NCBI GenBank assembly: GCA_965200885.1
Contig: OZ241737.1
Span: 1,612,001 to 1,676,000, forward strand
Direction: 5' to 3'
Length of the DNA: 64,000 nucleotides
DNA from: MPNP01 sp026710155
GTDB taxonomy: Bacteria; Pseudomonadota; Alphaproteobacteria; Rhodobacterales; Rhodobacteraceae
Part shown: in pieces, positions 1 to 9,697 of the stretch
Numbering within the stretch: the stretch's first letter is position 1
How the letters are laid out: each line of letters begins with the position of its first letter
Position numbers and translations under genes: made by a program
Notes under the pieces: generated by a model
What the model saw: only the letters and a program-made list of their open reading frames with translations
Database searches by the model: none
Told to the model about the DNA's origin: nothing

Positions 1-419
1 TTCGGCAGGAAGGAAAAATCAAGACCCGTGCCAGGGAGGTTTTGGAATTTCTAGAATTGGAAGATGTTGCTGAATTACCGGCAGGAAATCTTTCAGGTGG
101 GCAGAAAAAACTTCTTGAACTGGGTCGAACGATGATGGTTGATTCCAGAATTGTTTTTCTGGATGAGGTCGGGGCAGGAGTCAATAGAACATTGTTGAAG
201 AAAATTACCAAGGCCATCCAAAGTTTGAATCGGGAATACAATTACACCTTCTGTCTGATAGAACATGACATGGACTTCATTGGGGCATTGTGTGATCCGG
301 TCATATGCATGGCTGAGGGTAGAATTCTGACTCAGGGATCGATGGCTGAGGTTACCAACAATGAAGATGTGATTCATGCCTATCTTGGAGCAAGAACCAA
401 GGTCAAGACCATTTTGTGA
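1..419 (+). CDS. livG: LIV-type ABC transporter ATP-binding protein LivG (C-terminal part)
   Basis: This frame is open from the left edge (about base 3) to the TGA at 417-419, so the gene starts outside the window. What remains is the second half of an ABC ATPase: signature LSGGQKK, Walker B with D-loop (IVFLDEVGAGV) and an H-loop His in CLIEHDMDF. The ending, in which the gene for the other ATPase overlaps, is typical of LivG, the longer of the two ATPases of branched-chain-amino-acid (HAAT) importers. A TTG at 42 could be read as a start but lies inside the domain, so it is not the true start. The gene heads a visible livG-livF-livH-livM operon. The binding protein must be encoded to the left or elsewhere, and the substrate is unknown. 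Confidence 0.9.
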   Translation, partial: RQEGKIKTRAREVLEFLELEDVAELPAGNLSGGQKKLLELGRTMMVDSRIVFLDEVGAGVNRTLLKKITKAIQSLNREYNYTFCLIEHDMDFIGALCDPVICMAEGRILTQGSMAEVTNNEDVIHAYLGARTKVKTIL

Positions 420-1123
420 TGGCCTACCTGAATTGCACCAACCTGACTGCAGGATACGGAAGTGGGAACATTATCACTGATTGCAACCTTTATGCGGACA
501 TTGGAAAGGTTTCAGCTATTGTCGGACCGAATGGAGCAGGAAAATCCACCGCCATGAAAGCCATTTTGGGACTGGTGAATTTGTCCCGGGGCAGTGTCAT
601 TCTTGATGGCAACGAAATCTCTTCCCTGAGTCCGCAGGACAAGATTGCTGAAGGCATGGCCTTCGTTCCCCAGATTGAAAATGTGTTTCCAAGCTTGACG
701 GTCGAGGAAAATCTGGAAATGGGTGCTTTCCTCAGAAAGGATGAGATCACCCGATCATTGCAGGAAGTATTCGACCTTTTTCCGGCACTTGGGGATTTTC
801 GTCGCAAGAAGGCTGGTGATCTATCCGGCGGTCAACGCCAGCAGGTGGCAGTGGGACGGGCCCTCATGACCCAGCCCAGGATGTTGTTGCTCGATGAACC
901 TTCGGCAGGTGTATCGCCCATCGTAATGGACAGTTTGTTTGACATGATCATAAAGGTCGCAAATTCGGGCATTGCCGTGATGATATGTGAGCAGAATGCC
1001 AAACAGGCGCTGGAAATAGCTGATGTTGGCTTTGTCTTGGTTCAGGGAAAAAACAGATTTACCGATACCGGCAAGAATCTTCTGGCCAATGACCAGGTAC
1101 GAAAATCATTTTTGGGTGGATAG
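416..1123 (+). CDS. livF: LIV-type ABC transporter ATP-binding protein LivF
   Basis: This is a complete ABC ATPase of 235 aa, the usual LivF length. It has Walker A GPNGAGKST, Q-loop FVPQIENVF, signature LSGGQRQQ, Walker B MLLLDEPSAG and the VCEQN-type segment that replaces the usual H-loop in LivF proteins. The first codons are GTG-ATG. The GTG at 416 gives a 4-base overlap with the livG stop and the ATG at 419 a 1-base overlap, so translational coupling is likely either way. It works with LivG as the nucleotide-binding pair on the cytoplasmic side of the permease formed by the next two genes. The substrate cannot be read from the sequence. Confidence 0.93.
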   Translation: MMAYLNCTNLTAGYGSGNIITDCNLYADIGKVSAIVGPNGAGKSTAMKAILGLVNLSRGSVILDGNEISSLSPQDKIAEGMAFVPQIENVFPSLTVEENLEMGAFLRKDEITRSLQEVFDLFPALGDFRRKKAGDLSGGQRQQVAVGRALMTQPRMLLLDEPSAGVSPIVMDSLFDMIIKVANSGIAVMICEQNAKQALEIADVGFVLVQGKNRFTDTGKNLLANDQVRKSFLGG

Positions 1124-1129
1124 CTGAAA

Positions 1130-2143
1130 ATGTTAGATCTTGTTAATGCCCTGACATTGTTGGCAAACTTTGTCCTTATACCGGGCATTACCTACGGGAG
1201 CCAGTTGGGATTGGGTGCCTTGGGCGTAACCATCGTTTATGGCATTCTACGGTTTTCGAATTTTGCCCATGGTGATACAATGGCTTTTGGAACAATGGTT
1301 ACCATCCTCCTGACCTTGTGGATTCAATCGCTTGGAATAACCTTCTATCCCTTGCCCACAGCCCTGTTGATGGTACCCTTTGGAGTGGTCATAACGACAA
1401 TTCTCGTTCTCGGTATTGACAAGGCTGTCTATGCCCATTTCAGGCAGGTCAATGCTCCACCGGTGATGTTTGTAATTGCTTCGGTTGGTGTGATGTTTGT
1501 TTTGCAGGGCTTGATCAGGTTGATCATCGGACCAGATGACCAGTCCTTTGCCGATGGGGCAAGATTCATACTCAGGGCAAGGGAGTTCAAGGAATATTTC
1601 GGACTGTCGGAAGGCTTGTCGATCAAGGTCACCCAGTTGATGAGTTTGGTGGTAACATTCCTGCTGGTTATCAGCCTGTTCTGGTTCCTTCACCGCACGA
1701 GAACAGGGAAATCCTTGCGCGCATATTCCGATAATCGTGATTTGGCCCAACTTTCTGGAATCAACCCTGACAGGGTGGTTCTCTATACCTGGATACTGGC
1801 AACAGCACTGGCAACCATAGCCGGTGTGTTATATGGATTGGACAAGAGTTTCAAACCCTCGGTTTATTTCCAACTTCTCCTACCCATTTTTGCCGCGGCC
1901 ATCGTGGGAGGACTTGGCAATCCTCTTGGTGCTTTTGTTGGAGGATTTGTTGTTGCCTTTTCGGAAATAACCATAACCTATGCCTATAAGCGGTTTTTTG
2001 CTTACCTGTTGCCAGAAGAGCTGGAACCAACAACGCTGTTGCAGCTCCTAGGTACCGAATACAAATTTGCAGTCAGCTTCTTCATTCTGGTCATTGTCCT
2101 CCTGATCAGGCCTTCTGGTATATTTGCCGGGAAATCAGCATGA
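1130..2143 (+). CDS. livH: LIV-type ABC transporter permease LivH
   Basis: This is a 337-aa, very hydrophobic inner-membrane permease of the BPD_transp_2 (LivH/UrtB) family. The family hallmarks are visible: GALGVTIVYGILRFSNFAHGD near residue 30, the cytoplasmic coupling segment TRTGKSLRAYSDNRDLAQLSGI near residues 190-210, and the C-terminal AAAIVGGLGNPLGAFVGG. It starts 6 bases after livF and ends in an ATGA overlap with the next permease, so all four genes form one operon. It is slightly longer than typical LivH (about 290-310 aa) because of an insertion before the coupling segment. It forms half of the membrane channel. Confidence 0.92.
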   Translation: MLDLVNALTLLANFVLIPGITYGSQLGLGALGVTIVYGILRFSNFAHGDTMAFGTMVTILLTLWIQSLGITFYPLPTALLMVPFGVVITTILVLGIDKAVYAHFRQVNAPPVMFVIASVGVMFVLQGLIRLIIGPDDQSFADGARFILRAREFKEYFGLSEGLSIKVTQLMSLVVTFLLVISLFWFLHRTRTGKSLRAYSDNRDLAQLSGINPDRVVLYTWILATALATIAGVLYGLDKSFKPSVYFQLLLPIFAAAIVGGLGNPLGAFVGGFVVAFSEITITYAYKRFFAYLLPEELEPTTLLQLLGTEYKFAVSFFILVIVLLIRPSGIFAGKSA

Positions 2144-3453
2144 ATATTCTTAACAACAATCGAAGGTTGTTCTGTTTTGGAGCCATGGCCCTTTTGTTGT
2201 TGGCCGTAGGGTTTTTTCAGAGTTGGAACCTGATGTTCCAAATTCTCAATTTATGCCTGATTTCGGCAGTAATGTCGCTTGGAGTAAACATTCAATGGGG
2301 ATATGTCGGCCTCTTCAATGTGGGTGTGATGGGGTTTGCTGCTCTGGGAGGACTGTCGGCAGTTTTGATTTCAACGAAACCGGTTCAGGAGGCCTGGCAG
2401 GCTGGTGGTGCCAATATTCTTATTTCCCTGTTGATTATCCTCATCGGTGCGGGATTGATCTTTTTGGCCCGTCATAAATTATCCCGCAAGGCAGCACATT
2501 ACTGTACATTTCTTTTGGTTGTCCTGATCTACTTTGCCGCCAGGTATTTCTATATTTCAGGCACCAAGGCCGTTGAGGCAGTGGATCCAGCCCTGACCGG
2601 TTTTCTTGGAGGATTAGGACTCCCCATTATTTTCTCCTGGTTGGTGGGTGGTGTCGTGGCTGGATGTGCGGCATGGTTCATCGGCAGGATTACCTTGGGT
2701 CTGAGATCGGATTATCTCGCCATAGCAACCCTGGGTATATCGGAGATATTGATTCTCGTGATCAAAAACGAGGATTGGCTTGCACGTGGTGTAAAGAATG
2801 TAATCGGGTTGTCAAGACCCGTTGCCTATGAAAGAGATTTGCAGGCATCCGAATGGTTTGTTAATCTGGCAGATACGCTGGGAACGGATTTGGTTAGTCT
2901 TTCCAGCCTATGGGTGAAAATCAGCTATACGTTATTGTTTCTTGGATGTCTGGCGCTTCTCCTGGTCCTTGCTGAACTTGCATTGAAATCACCTTGGGGA
3001 AGGATGATGAGGGCAATCAGGGATAATGAAATCGCGGCTCATGCCATGGGCAAGGATATCGTTGCGCGCAAATTGCAGGTTTTTGTATTGGGATCAATGG
3101 TTGTTGGTATCGGTGGGGCAATGCTGACAACCTTGGATGGACAATTTACACCCACAAGTTATCAACCCCTGCGATTTACTTTCCTGATATGGGTCATGGT
3201 AATCGTTGGTGGTTCAGGCAATAATTGGGGTGCAATCCTGGGTGGTTTCCTAATCTGGTTCGTGTGGATTGAGGCCGAACCTGTTGGATTGTGGTTGATG
3301 GAGTTTATCACCTCGGGAATGGATGAACAAAGTCCATTAAAGCAACATCTGGTCAGGAATGCCGCTTACATGCGACTTTTGACCATGGGATTAATTTTAC
3401 TCGTTGTGTTGAAGTATTTCCCCAAAGGATTAATTCCCGAAGGTACAAGGTAA
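2140..3453 (+). CDS. livM: LIV-type ABC transporter permease LivM
   Basis: This 437-aa membrane permease of the LivM family starts at an ATG overlapping the livH stop by 4 bases (ATGA). Family features are the early GVNIQWGYVGLFNVGVMGF segment, the DYLAIATLGISEI segment, the coupling loop SPWGRMMRAIRDNEIAAHAMG, and a late GGSGNNWGAILGGF. It is longer than most LivM proteins. The extra length is mainly an inserted membrane region around residues 85-180. It is the last gene of the first LIV operon; a 57-base gap follows before miaB. Confidence 0.92.
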   Translation: MNILNNNRRLFCFGAMALLLLAVGFFQSWNLMFQILNLCLISAVMSLGVNIQWGYVGLFNVGVMGFAALGGLSAVLISTKPVQEAWQAGGANILISLLIILIGAGLIFLARHKLSRKAAHYCTFLLVVLIYFAARYFYISGTKAVEAVDPALTGFLGGLGLPIIFSWLVGGVVAGCAAWFIGRITLGLRSDYLAIATLGISEILILVIKNEDWLARGVKNVIGLSRPVAYERDLQASEWFVNLADTLGTDLVSLSSLWVKISYTLLFLGCLALLLVLAELALKSPWGRMMRAIRDNEIAAHAMGKDIVARKLQVFVLGSMVVGIGGAMLTTLDGQFTPTSYQPLRFTFLIWVMVIVGGSGNNWGAILGGFLIWFVWIEAEPVGLWLMEFITSGMDEQSPLKQHLVRNAAYMRLLTMGLILLVVLKYFPKGLIPEGTR

Positions 3454-3510
3454 CACCCAGTGTAATAAGGAAATTGACCAAAACAGGCAACGAAGTGTAA
3501 TGTTATCAGA

Positions 3511-4845
3511 GTGATGTTAAACCAAACACTAAAAGAGAAAAAGGTATTTATCAAAAGCTTTGGCTGTCAGATGAATGTGTATGACAGTGAGCGTATGGCC
3601 GAAGCGTTGATACCATTGGGATATAAGTCCACTCCACGAGAGGAAGATGCTGATCTCATCATTCTCAATACGTGTCATATTAGGGAAAAAGCGACCGAGA
3701 AGATTTATTCCGAGGTAGGCAGGCTTAAACCCATCAAGCAAAAAAATCCAGATTTGAAGATCACCGTTGCAGGTTGTGTTGCCCAGGCCGAGGGCAAGGA
3801 AATTATCAGGCGCCAACCCATGGTCGACATTTTGGTTGGACCCCAAGCTTACCATAAACTGCCGGAACTTATTAAAAATTATGATAAAAAGCCGGTGGCA
3901 CTGGAGCTTGATCAAAATGGCAAATTTGATTGGTCCCATCGGGGAAAACCAAATGCGGTGAAGGTATCATCATTTCTGACGGTTCAGGAAGGATGTGATA
4001 AATTCTGCACCTTTTGTGTTGTCCCATATACCCGTGGCAAGGAATATAGCAGACCGGTTGCAGAGATTATCAATGAAGCAAGAGAGCTGATCGGATCAGG
4101 AGCAAGGGAACTCGTTTTGCTTGGTCAGAATGTAAATGCCTATCATGGGTTGGGCCAAGACAATCGAAACTGGAGTTTGGCTGATTTGATCTGGAAAATT
4201 TCAGAATTGCCTGATTTGCAAAGAATCAGGTTTGTGACCTCACACCCCAATGAGATGACCCTCGATTTGATGACAGCCTTTCGGGATTGTCCCAAATTGA
4301 TGCCCTATCTCCATTTGCCGATTCAATCCGGTTCGGACAGGATTCTGCAATTGATGAATAGAAAACATACCCAGGCGGAATATGTGGAAATTATTTCCCG
4401 GTTACGTGAATATCGGCCTGATATCGCCATTTCGGGGGATTTCATAGTCGGCTTTCCAGGAGAAACGGAGGAAGATTTTCAAGAGACCCTTAACATTGTC
4501 AAAAAGGTTGGTTTCATCAAATCATTTTCCTTCAAGTATTCTCCAAGACCTGGCACACCTGCTGCCGAACGAGTCCATGTGGATTCGGATACACAGTCAG
4601 AAAGGTTGCAACGACTCCAGAATTTGCTCTCGGAATATCAGTTTACCGAACAAAGAAACATGGTGGGTAACCATTGTCAGGTGCTATTTGAAAGGGAAGG
4701 ACGATTGGAAGGCCAACTGGTCGGAAAAAGCGAACATTTTCAGGTGGTCTTTGGTCATGTACCCGTTAGTTGGATTGGCAAGGTGGGGACCATGAAGATA
4801 GTGGATGCCAATGTCAATTCCCTGCAGGGTGAATTGGTTAACTAA
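3511..4845 (+). CDS. miaB: tRNA-2-methylthio-N6-dimethylallyladenosine synthase MiaB
   Basis: This radical-SAM methylthiotransferase adds the 2-methylthio group to i6A37 in tRNAs that read UNN codons. At 444 aa it is full length. The N-terminal UPF0004 domain has the cluster cysteines in FGCQMNVYDSE, NTCHIREKA and VAGCVAQAE. The radical-SAM core has CxxxCxxC in GCDKFCTFCVVPYTRG, and a C-terminal TRAM domain starts near residue 375. The first codons are GTG-ATG (3511 and 3514); the ATG is the more conventional start. No phoH/ybeY neighbour follows, so the usual miaB cluster is not preserved here. Confidence 0.96.
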   Translation: MMLNQTLKEKKVFIKSFGCQMNVYDSERMAEALIPLGYKSTPREEDADLIILNTCHIREKATEKIYSEVGRLKPIKQKNPDLKITVAGCVAQAEGKEIIRRQPMVDILVGPQAYHKLPELIKNYDKKPVALELDQNGKFDWSHRGKPNAVKVSSFLTVQEGCDKFCTFCVVPYTRGKEYSRPVAEIINEARELIGSGARELVLLGQNVNAYHGLGQDNRNWSLADLIWKISELPDLQRIRFVTSHPNEMTLDLMTAFRDCPKLMPYLHLPIQSGSDRILQLMNRKHTQAEYVEIISRLREYRPDIAISGDFIVGFPGETEEDFQETLNIVKKVGFIKSFSFKYSPRPGTPAAERVHVDSDTQSERLQRLQNLLSEYQFTEQRNMVGNHCQVLFEREGRLEGQLVGKSEHFQVVFGHVPVSWIGKVGTMKIVDANVNSLQGELVN

Positions 4846-4945
4846 TTGATTTGTGGTATTTCTTTTAAAGATTAAATAAAGCAGTTTGTATAAAGCAGTT
4901 TTTGTATCTAACAAAAATCCGATGCAAGTATTTGTTGGAGAGTGA

Positions 4946-7720
4946 ATGGAAGAAATTGTCAAATTTAAGCTGGATGGTGAAGAGGTTTTGGCCAAGGCTG
5001 GTGAAACCATTTGGGATGTTGCCTTCCGCAAAGGCAATGAATTGCCCCATCTTTGCCATTCGGGTGAAATTGGATACCGACCTGACGGCAATTGCCGGGC
5101 ATGCATGGTGGAGATTGAGGGTGAACGGACTCTGGCTGCATCTTGTATTCGCAAACCCACCGAAAACATGGTGGTCAAATCAACCAACCCCAGATCGGTC
5201 AAGGCACGTAAAATGGTCATGGAACTTTTGCTGGCCGACCAACCTGAAAAATCAGTGGCACATGACCAATCCTCCCATTTGTTCAAAACTGCAGATGTTC
5301 AGGATTTAAGCCATTCAAGGTTTCCCAGGATTGAATCCGAATTGGTCATTCCAACTGATGATTCGCATTCGGCCATGCGTGTGAATTTGGATGCCTGTAT
5401 TCATTGTGGTCTCTGTGCAAGGGCCTGCAGGGAAGTACAGGTTAATGATGTCATTGGAATGGCTGGTCGAGGTCGTACTTCCCAGATTATCTTTGATTTT
5501 GCTGACCCAATGGGCAATTCAACTTGTGTCGCATGTGGTGAATGTGTCCAGGCCTGCCCAACGGGTGCCTTGATGCCCGCATCAATGGTGGATGAAAATC
5601 AAATTGGTGACAGTCGGGATTTTCAGGAAGAGATTACCAGTGTGTGCCCATTTTGTGGCGTGGGGTGCCAGATTTCACTCAAGGTCGGCAACAATCAGAT
5701 CAAATATGTTGATGGTCATCTGGGGCCAGCCAATGAACAAAGGTTATGCATCAAGGGAAGGTTTGGGTTCGATTACATTTCCCATCCCCATAGATTGACC
5801 AAGCCCCTGATCAGAAAGAAACAAGCTCCTCCGAAAGGCCTTAATGTCGATCCGGGAAATTTTGCCGATTTCTTCAGGGAGGCTTCATGGGATGAGGTCC
5901 TGGAACTCACGGCCGGTCAATTTGGTTCCTTGAGCAGTGAGTTTGGTGGTAAAACAATTGCCGGTTTTGGTTCGGCAAAATGCACCAACGAGGAGGCCTA
6001 CCTGTTTCAAAAACTGATTCGACAGGGTTTTGGCCACAACAATGTTGACCATTGTACAAGACTATGCCATGCTTCGTCCGTTTCGGCCCTGATCGAAAAT
6101 ATTGGTTCGGGGGCGGTTACAGCTACTTTCAACGAAATAGAAAATGCTGATGTGGCAATCATAATCGGGGCCAATCCAATTGAAAACCATCCCGTTGCAG
6201 CAACCTATTTCAAGCAATTTGCCAAGCGGGGTGGAACGCTCATTATCATGGATCCCAGGGGCAGTGAGTTGAAGCGTTATGCAAAGTACAATCTCAACTT
6301 CCAGCCCGGCACCGATGTTGCCATGCTGAATGCGATCATGCACACCATACTGGAAGAGGAATTATATGACACTGAATATATTGGTAAATTCACCAAGAAC
6401 TGGGATGCTTTGAAGGAACATCTTGCTGATTTCACGCCCGAGAAGATGGCAGAAATCTGTAAAATCGATGCCTCAACCTTACGGGAGGTGGCACGGGTAT
6501 TTGCCACCGGCGAGGGAGGCATGATCTTTTGGGGCATGGGGGTATCGCAACATATTCATGGTACAGACAATTCCAGGTGCCTGATTTCACTGGCCCTGAT
6601 GTGTGGTCATGTCGGCAAGCCCGGAACCGGCTTGCATCCCCTGAGGGGGCAGAACAATGTCCAGGGTGCATCTGACGCCGGCCTGATACCAATGTTCCTG
6701 CCCGATTATCAAGGTGTAGAGAGTGATTCGATCAGGTCCAAATTCACCAAGGTATGGAATTCCGACGACTTTTCTTCGATACCGGGGCTTACGGTAACCG
6801 AGATAATCCAGGCTATCCATGAGGGCAACATAAGGGGCATGTATATTCTTGGTGAGAATCCCGCGATGTCTGACCCGGATGTGGTTCATGCCCGTCAGGC
6901 ACTTGCAAAGTTGGATTTTCTTGTTGTTCAGGATATTTTTCTTACCGAAACGGCCAATTATGCCGATGTAATATTGCCTGCTGCCGCCTTTGCCGAGAAA
7001 AACGGAACGGTGACCAATACCAACCGCCAGGTTCAAATGGGTCGAAAGGCAGTGGAGGCTCCGGGTGAAGCCAAGGAAGATTGGTGGATAACAAACGAAA
7101 TCGGCAAGCGCATGGGTTTGAACTGGAACTACACTCATCCATCGGAAATTTTTGCCGAAATGAAACTGACCATGCCATCACTGAACAATATTACATGGCA
7201 AAGGCTGGAGGAACAGAATTCTGTAACCTATCCATGTGAAAGTCCGGAAGAACCCGGACAGTCCATTGTCTTCGGGGATGGCTTTCCGACCAGTGACGGC
7301 TTGGCAAGTTTTACTCCGGCAAGTATCATTCCACCTGATGAAATGCCAGACAATGAGTTTCCGATGATTTTGATAACGGGACGTCAATTGGAACATTGGC
7401 ATACAGGCTCTATGACCCGGAGATCACGGATTCTGGATTCAATGGAGCCAGAGGCAGTTTGCTCATTGCACCCGAGAACTCTCAGGAATCTTGGTGTTGA
7501 AGCAGGGGACAGTGTCAGACTTGAGACAAGAAGGGGTACAATTTATATCAAGGCGAGGGAAGATCGGAATATTCCAGTCAACTCGGTGTTTGTTCCATTT
7601 GCTTTTGTTGAGGCGGCGGGTAATGTCCTGACCAATCCAGCTGTAGACCCTTATGGGAAGATTCCCGAGTTCAAATTTTCAGCGGTTAAAATAGATGTTC
7701 CTGTTGAAGCGGAGGTTTAA
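4946..7720 (+). CDS. fdhA: formate dehydrogenase alpha (catalytic) subunit, molybdenum-dependent
   Basis: This 924-aa protein has the FdsA/FdhA layout. A plant-type [2Fe-2S] domain at the N terminus has Cys37, Cys50, Cys53 and Cys67. Two [4Fe-4S] ferredoxin motifs follow (ACIHCGLCARAC and TCVACGECVQAC). The molybdopterin oxidoreductase core has its own cluster (CPFCGVGC...LCIKG), and a molydopterin-dinucleotide-binding domain closes the protein from about residue 780. The Mo ligand is Cys374 in TRLCHASSV, so this is a Cys and not a Sec enzyme. A GGAG lies 8 bases before the ATG. It should oxidise formate to CO2 and pass electrons through its clusters to a diaphorase partner. No beta or gamma subunit, accessory fdhD or chaperone gene is adjacent. 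Confidence 0.93.
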   Translation: MEEIVKFKLDGEEVLAKAGETIWDVAFRKGNELPHLCHSGEIGYRPDGNCRACMVEIEGERTLAASCIRKPTENMVVKSTNPRSVKARKMVMELLLADQPEKSVAHDQSSHLFKTADVQDLSHSRFPRIESELVIPTDDSHSAMRVNLDACIHCGLCARACREVQVNDVIGMAGRGRTSQIIFDFADPMGNSTCVACGECVQACPTGALMPASMVDENQIGDSRDFQEEITSVCPFCGVGCQISLKVGNNQIKYVDGHLGPANEQRLCIKGRFGFDYISHPHRLTKPLIRKKQAPPKGLNVDPGNFADFFREASWDEVLELTAGQFGSLSSEFGGKTIAGFGSAKCTNEEAYLFQKLIRQGFGHNNVDHCTRLCHASSVSALIENIGSGAVTATFNEIENADVAIIIGANPIENHPVAATYFKQFAKRGGTLIIMDPRGSELKRYAKYNLNFQPGTDVAMLNAIMHTILEEELYDTEYIGKFTKNWDALKEHLADFTPEKMAEICKIDASTLREVARVFATGEGGMIFWGMGVSQHIHGTDNSRCLISLALMCGHVGKPGTGLHPLRGQNNVQGASDAGLIPMFLPDYQGVESDSIRSKFTKVWNSDDFSSIPGLTVTEIIQAIHEGNIRGMYILGENPAMSDPDVVHARQALAKLDFLVVQDIFLTETANYADVILPAAAFAEKNGTVTNTNRQVQMGRKAVEAPGEAKEDWWITNEIGKRMGLNWNYTHPSEIFAEMKLTMPSLNNITWQRLEEQNSVTYPCESPEEPGQSIVFGDGFPTSDGLASFTPASIIPPDEMPDNEFPMILITGRQLEHWHTGSMTRRSRILDSMEPEAVCSLHPRTLRNLGVEAGDSVRLETRRGTIYIKAREDRNIPVNSVFVPFAFVEAAGNVLTNPAVDPYGKIPEFKFSAVKIDVPVEAEV

Positions 7721-7762
7721 TGTCATGGTAATACAGGTTTAGATTCCTGGGACTAGGTAAGA

Positions 7763-9682
7763 ATGACAACCGAGGTATCCTTTACAATTCCCGAACTCCT
7801 TGACCGGAATGCTCAGGAATATGGCGATCAAATTGCCAATAGGGAAAAGGAGTATGGCATTTGGCAGAGCTGGACCTGGAAAGAGGTGCAAAACCAGGTT
7901 GAGGAAATCGCACTTGGGTACCTGGCCCTTGGGATCAAGGAAGGTGAGCACATTGCCGTGCTTGGTCGCAATCGGCCAAAGCTGTATTGGTCGATGATTG
8001 CTGCTCAAAGGATAGGTGCAGTACCGGTACCGATTTATCAGGATGCAGTAGGTGATGAAATCGGATATGTTCTAGGCCATTGCGAAGCAGCACTTGCCGT
8101 TGCTGGAGATCAAGAGCAGGTTGATAAGATTCTGGAACAGCAGGACAAGTGCAAATCCCTGAAACAGATCATTTACCTTGACCCCAGGGGATTGAGGAAT
8201 TATGACCATTCAAACTTGCATTCTTTTATGTCATTCCATGATTCCCTTGATGAGAACCGCAAAAAGTATGGAAACGAACTGCAGGCAAGGCAGGAAAAGA
8301 TAAGTCCCGAAAAGATTTGCGTCATATTGTATACCTCAGGTACTACCGGCAATCCCAAGGGGGTCGTCCTGAGCCACGCAAATATTGTTTCAGCCTCCAG
8401 GGATTCTTCAAGATTTGATTCGCTTTCCCAAAAGGAAACCGTACTGGCCTATCTGCCAATGGCTTGGGTAGGTGATTTCATATTTTCAATCGGCCAGGCG
8501 TATTGGAACGGATTTTGTGTAAATTGCCCTGAATCATCCCAAACCATGATGCACGATCTTCGAGAAATCGGACCCAGCTATTTTTTTGCACCTCCCCGAG
8601 TGTTTGAATCCCTTCTTACCACATGCATGATCAGGATTGAGGATGCAGGAAAAATCAAACGAAGCATGTTTCAATATTTCATGAATCATGCCCGCAAGGT
8701 CGGGGTTCCGATCATGACAGGTGAAAAGGTCTCATCGATCGAATCAATCATTTACCGAATCGGTGAAATTCTTGTATACGGACCTCTTCGGAATGTTCTT
8801 GGACTGTCACGGGTAAGAGTGGGATATACTGCAGGAGAAGCAATCGGGCCAGAGATTTTTGACTTTTATCGTTCGATCGGAATCAATCTGAAACAACTTT
8901 ATGGCCAGACAGAGGCGTCGGTTTTTATAACCAGCCAGCCTGATGGTGAGGTTGAAGCCGATTCCGTTGGTATTCCAGGCCCGGGAGTAGAACTCAGAAT
9001 TGATGATCAGGGAGAAATTTTTTACCGATCACCCGGTACCTTTATCGAGTATTACAAGAATCCGGAAGCAACGAAGTCGACCAAGGACAGGGATGGCTGG
9101 GTAGCCACGGGAGATGCAGGATTTATAGATGAGTCAAATGGGCATCTGAAAATAATCGACCGTGCCAAAGATGTTGGAAAAATGGCCAATGGCAAGTTGT
9201 TCGCTCCAAAGTATGTTGAAAACAAGCTGAAGTTTTTTCCGGATGTTCTTGAAACGGTTGTGTTCGGAAACAATCGGGAATATTGTACCGCAATGGTGAA
9301 TATCGATCTGGTGTCCGTGGGTAACTGGGCAGAAAGGAACAATGTTGTCTACAGTTCCTATCAGGAACTGGCAGGCCATCCCGAAGTTTACAAGATCATT
9401 CAGAATTACGTTGGGCAGGTCAACGAGGATCTTGCCGGGGATGAACAGCTTTCCGGATGCATCGTCAAGAGGTTTCTGGTATTGCACAAGGAACTTGATG
9501 CAGATGATGGTGAATTAACCAGAACGAGAAAAGTGAGAAGAAGGGTCATAGAGGACAAATACAGCGATCTGGTAACTGCACTGTATGATGGCAACAACGA
9601 AGTTCACACAACTTCAGAGGTAACCTATGAGGACGGACGCAAGGGGTCTATTTCCGCCACCCTCAGGATCATGGATGTGTAG
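7763..9682 (+). CDS. AMP-dependent acyl-CoA synthetase (long-chain type) of the LIV cassette
   Basis: This is an adenylate-forming acyl-CoA ligase of 639 aa. It has the P-loop motif YTSGTTGNPKGVVLSH near residue 190, the YGQTE motif near 380, the hinge/GD motif ATGDAGFID near 450, and a C-terminal lid. It belongs to the subfamily usually found just upstream of livG-livH-livM-livK-livF-paaK in alphaproteobacteria. It lies 15 bases before the livG of the same operon. It probably converts the imported carboxylate to its CoA thioester, trapping it in the cell. The chemical identity of the acid cannot be told from the sequence. Confidence 0.9.
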   Translation: MTTEVSFTIPELLDRNAQEYGDQIANREKEYGIWQSWTWKEVQNQVEEIALGYLALGIKEGEHIAVLGRNRPKLYWSMIAAQRIGAVPVPIYQDAVGDEIGYVLGHCEAALAVAGDQEQVDKILEQQDKCKSLKQIIYLDPRGLRNYDHSNLHSFMSFHDSLDENRKKYGNELQARQEKISPEKICVILYTSGTTGNPKGVVLSHANIVSASRDSSRFDSLSQKETVLAYLPMAWVGDFIFSIGQAYWNGFCVNCPESSQTMMHDLREIGPSYFFAPPRVFESLLTTCMIRIEDAGKIKRSMFQYFMNHARKVGVPIMTGEKVSSIESIIYRIGEILVYGPLRNVLGLSRVRVGYTAGEAIGPEIFDFYRSIGINLKQLYGQTEASVFITSQPDGEVEADSVGIPGPGVELRIDDQGEIFYRSPGTFIEYYKNPEATKSTKDRDGWVATGDAGFIDESNGHLKIIDRAKDVGKMANGKLFAPKYVENKLKFFPDVLETVVFGNNREYCTAMVNIDLVSVGNWAERNNVVYSSYQELAGHPEVYKIIQNYVGQVNEDLAGDEQLSGCIVKRFLVLHKELDADDGELTRTRKVRRRVIEDKYSDLVTALYDGNNEVHTTSEVTYEDGRKGSISATLRIMDV

Positions 9683-9697
9683 AGGCAAATTTTTTCG

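Noticed and set aside
4876..4907. Tandem repeat of TAAAGCAGTTTGTA before fdhA
   Set aside because: Only two imperfect copies of about 15 bases; no evidence that it is more than a small slippage duplication.
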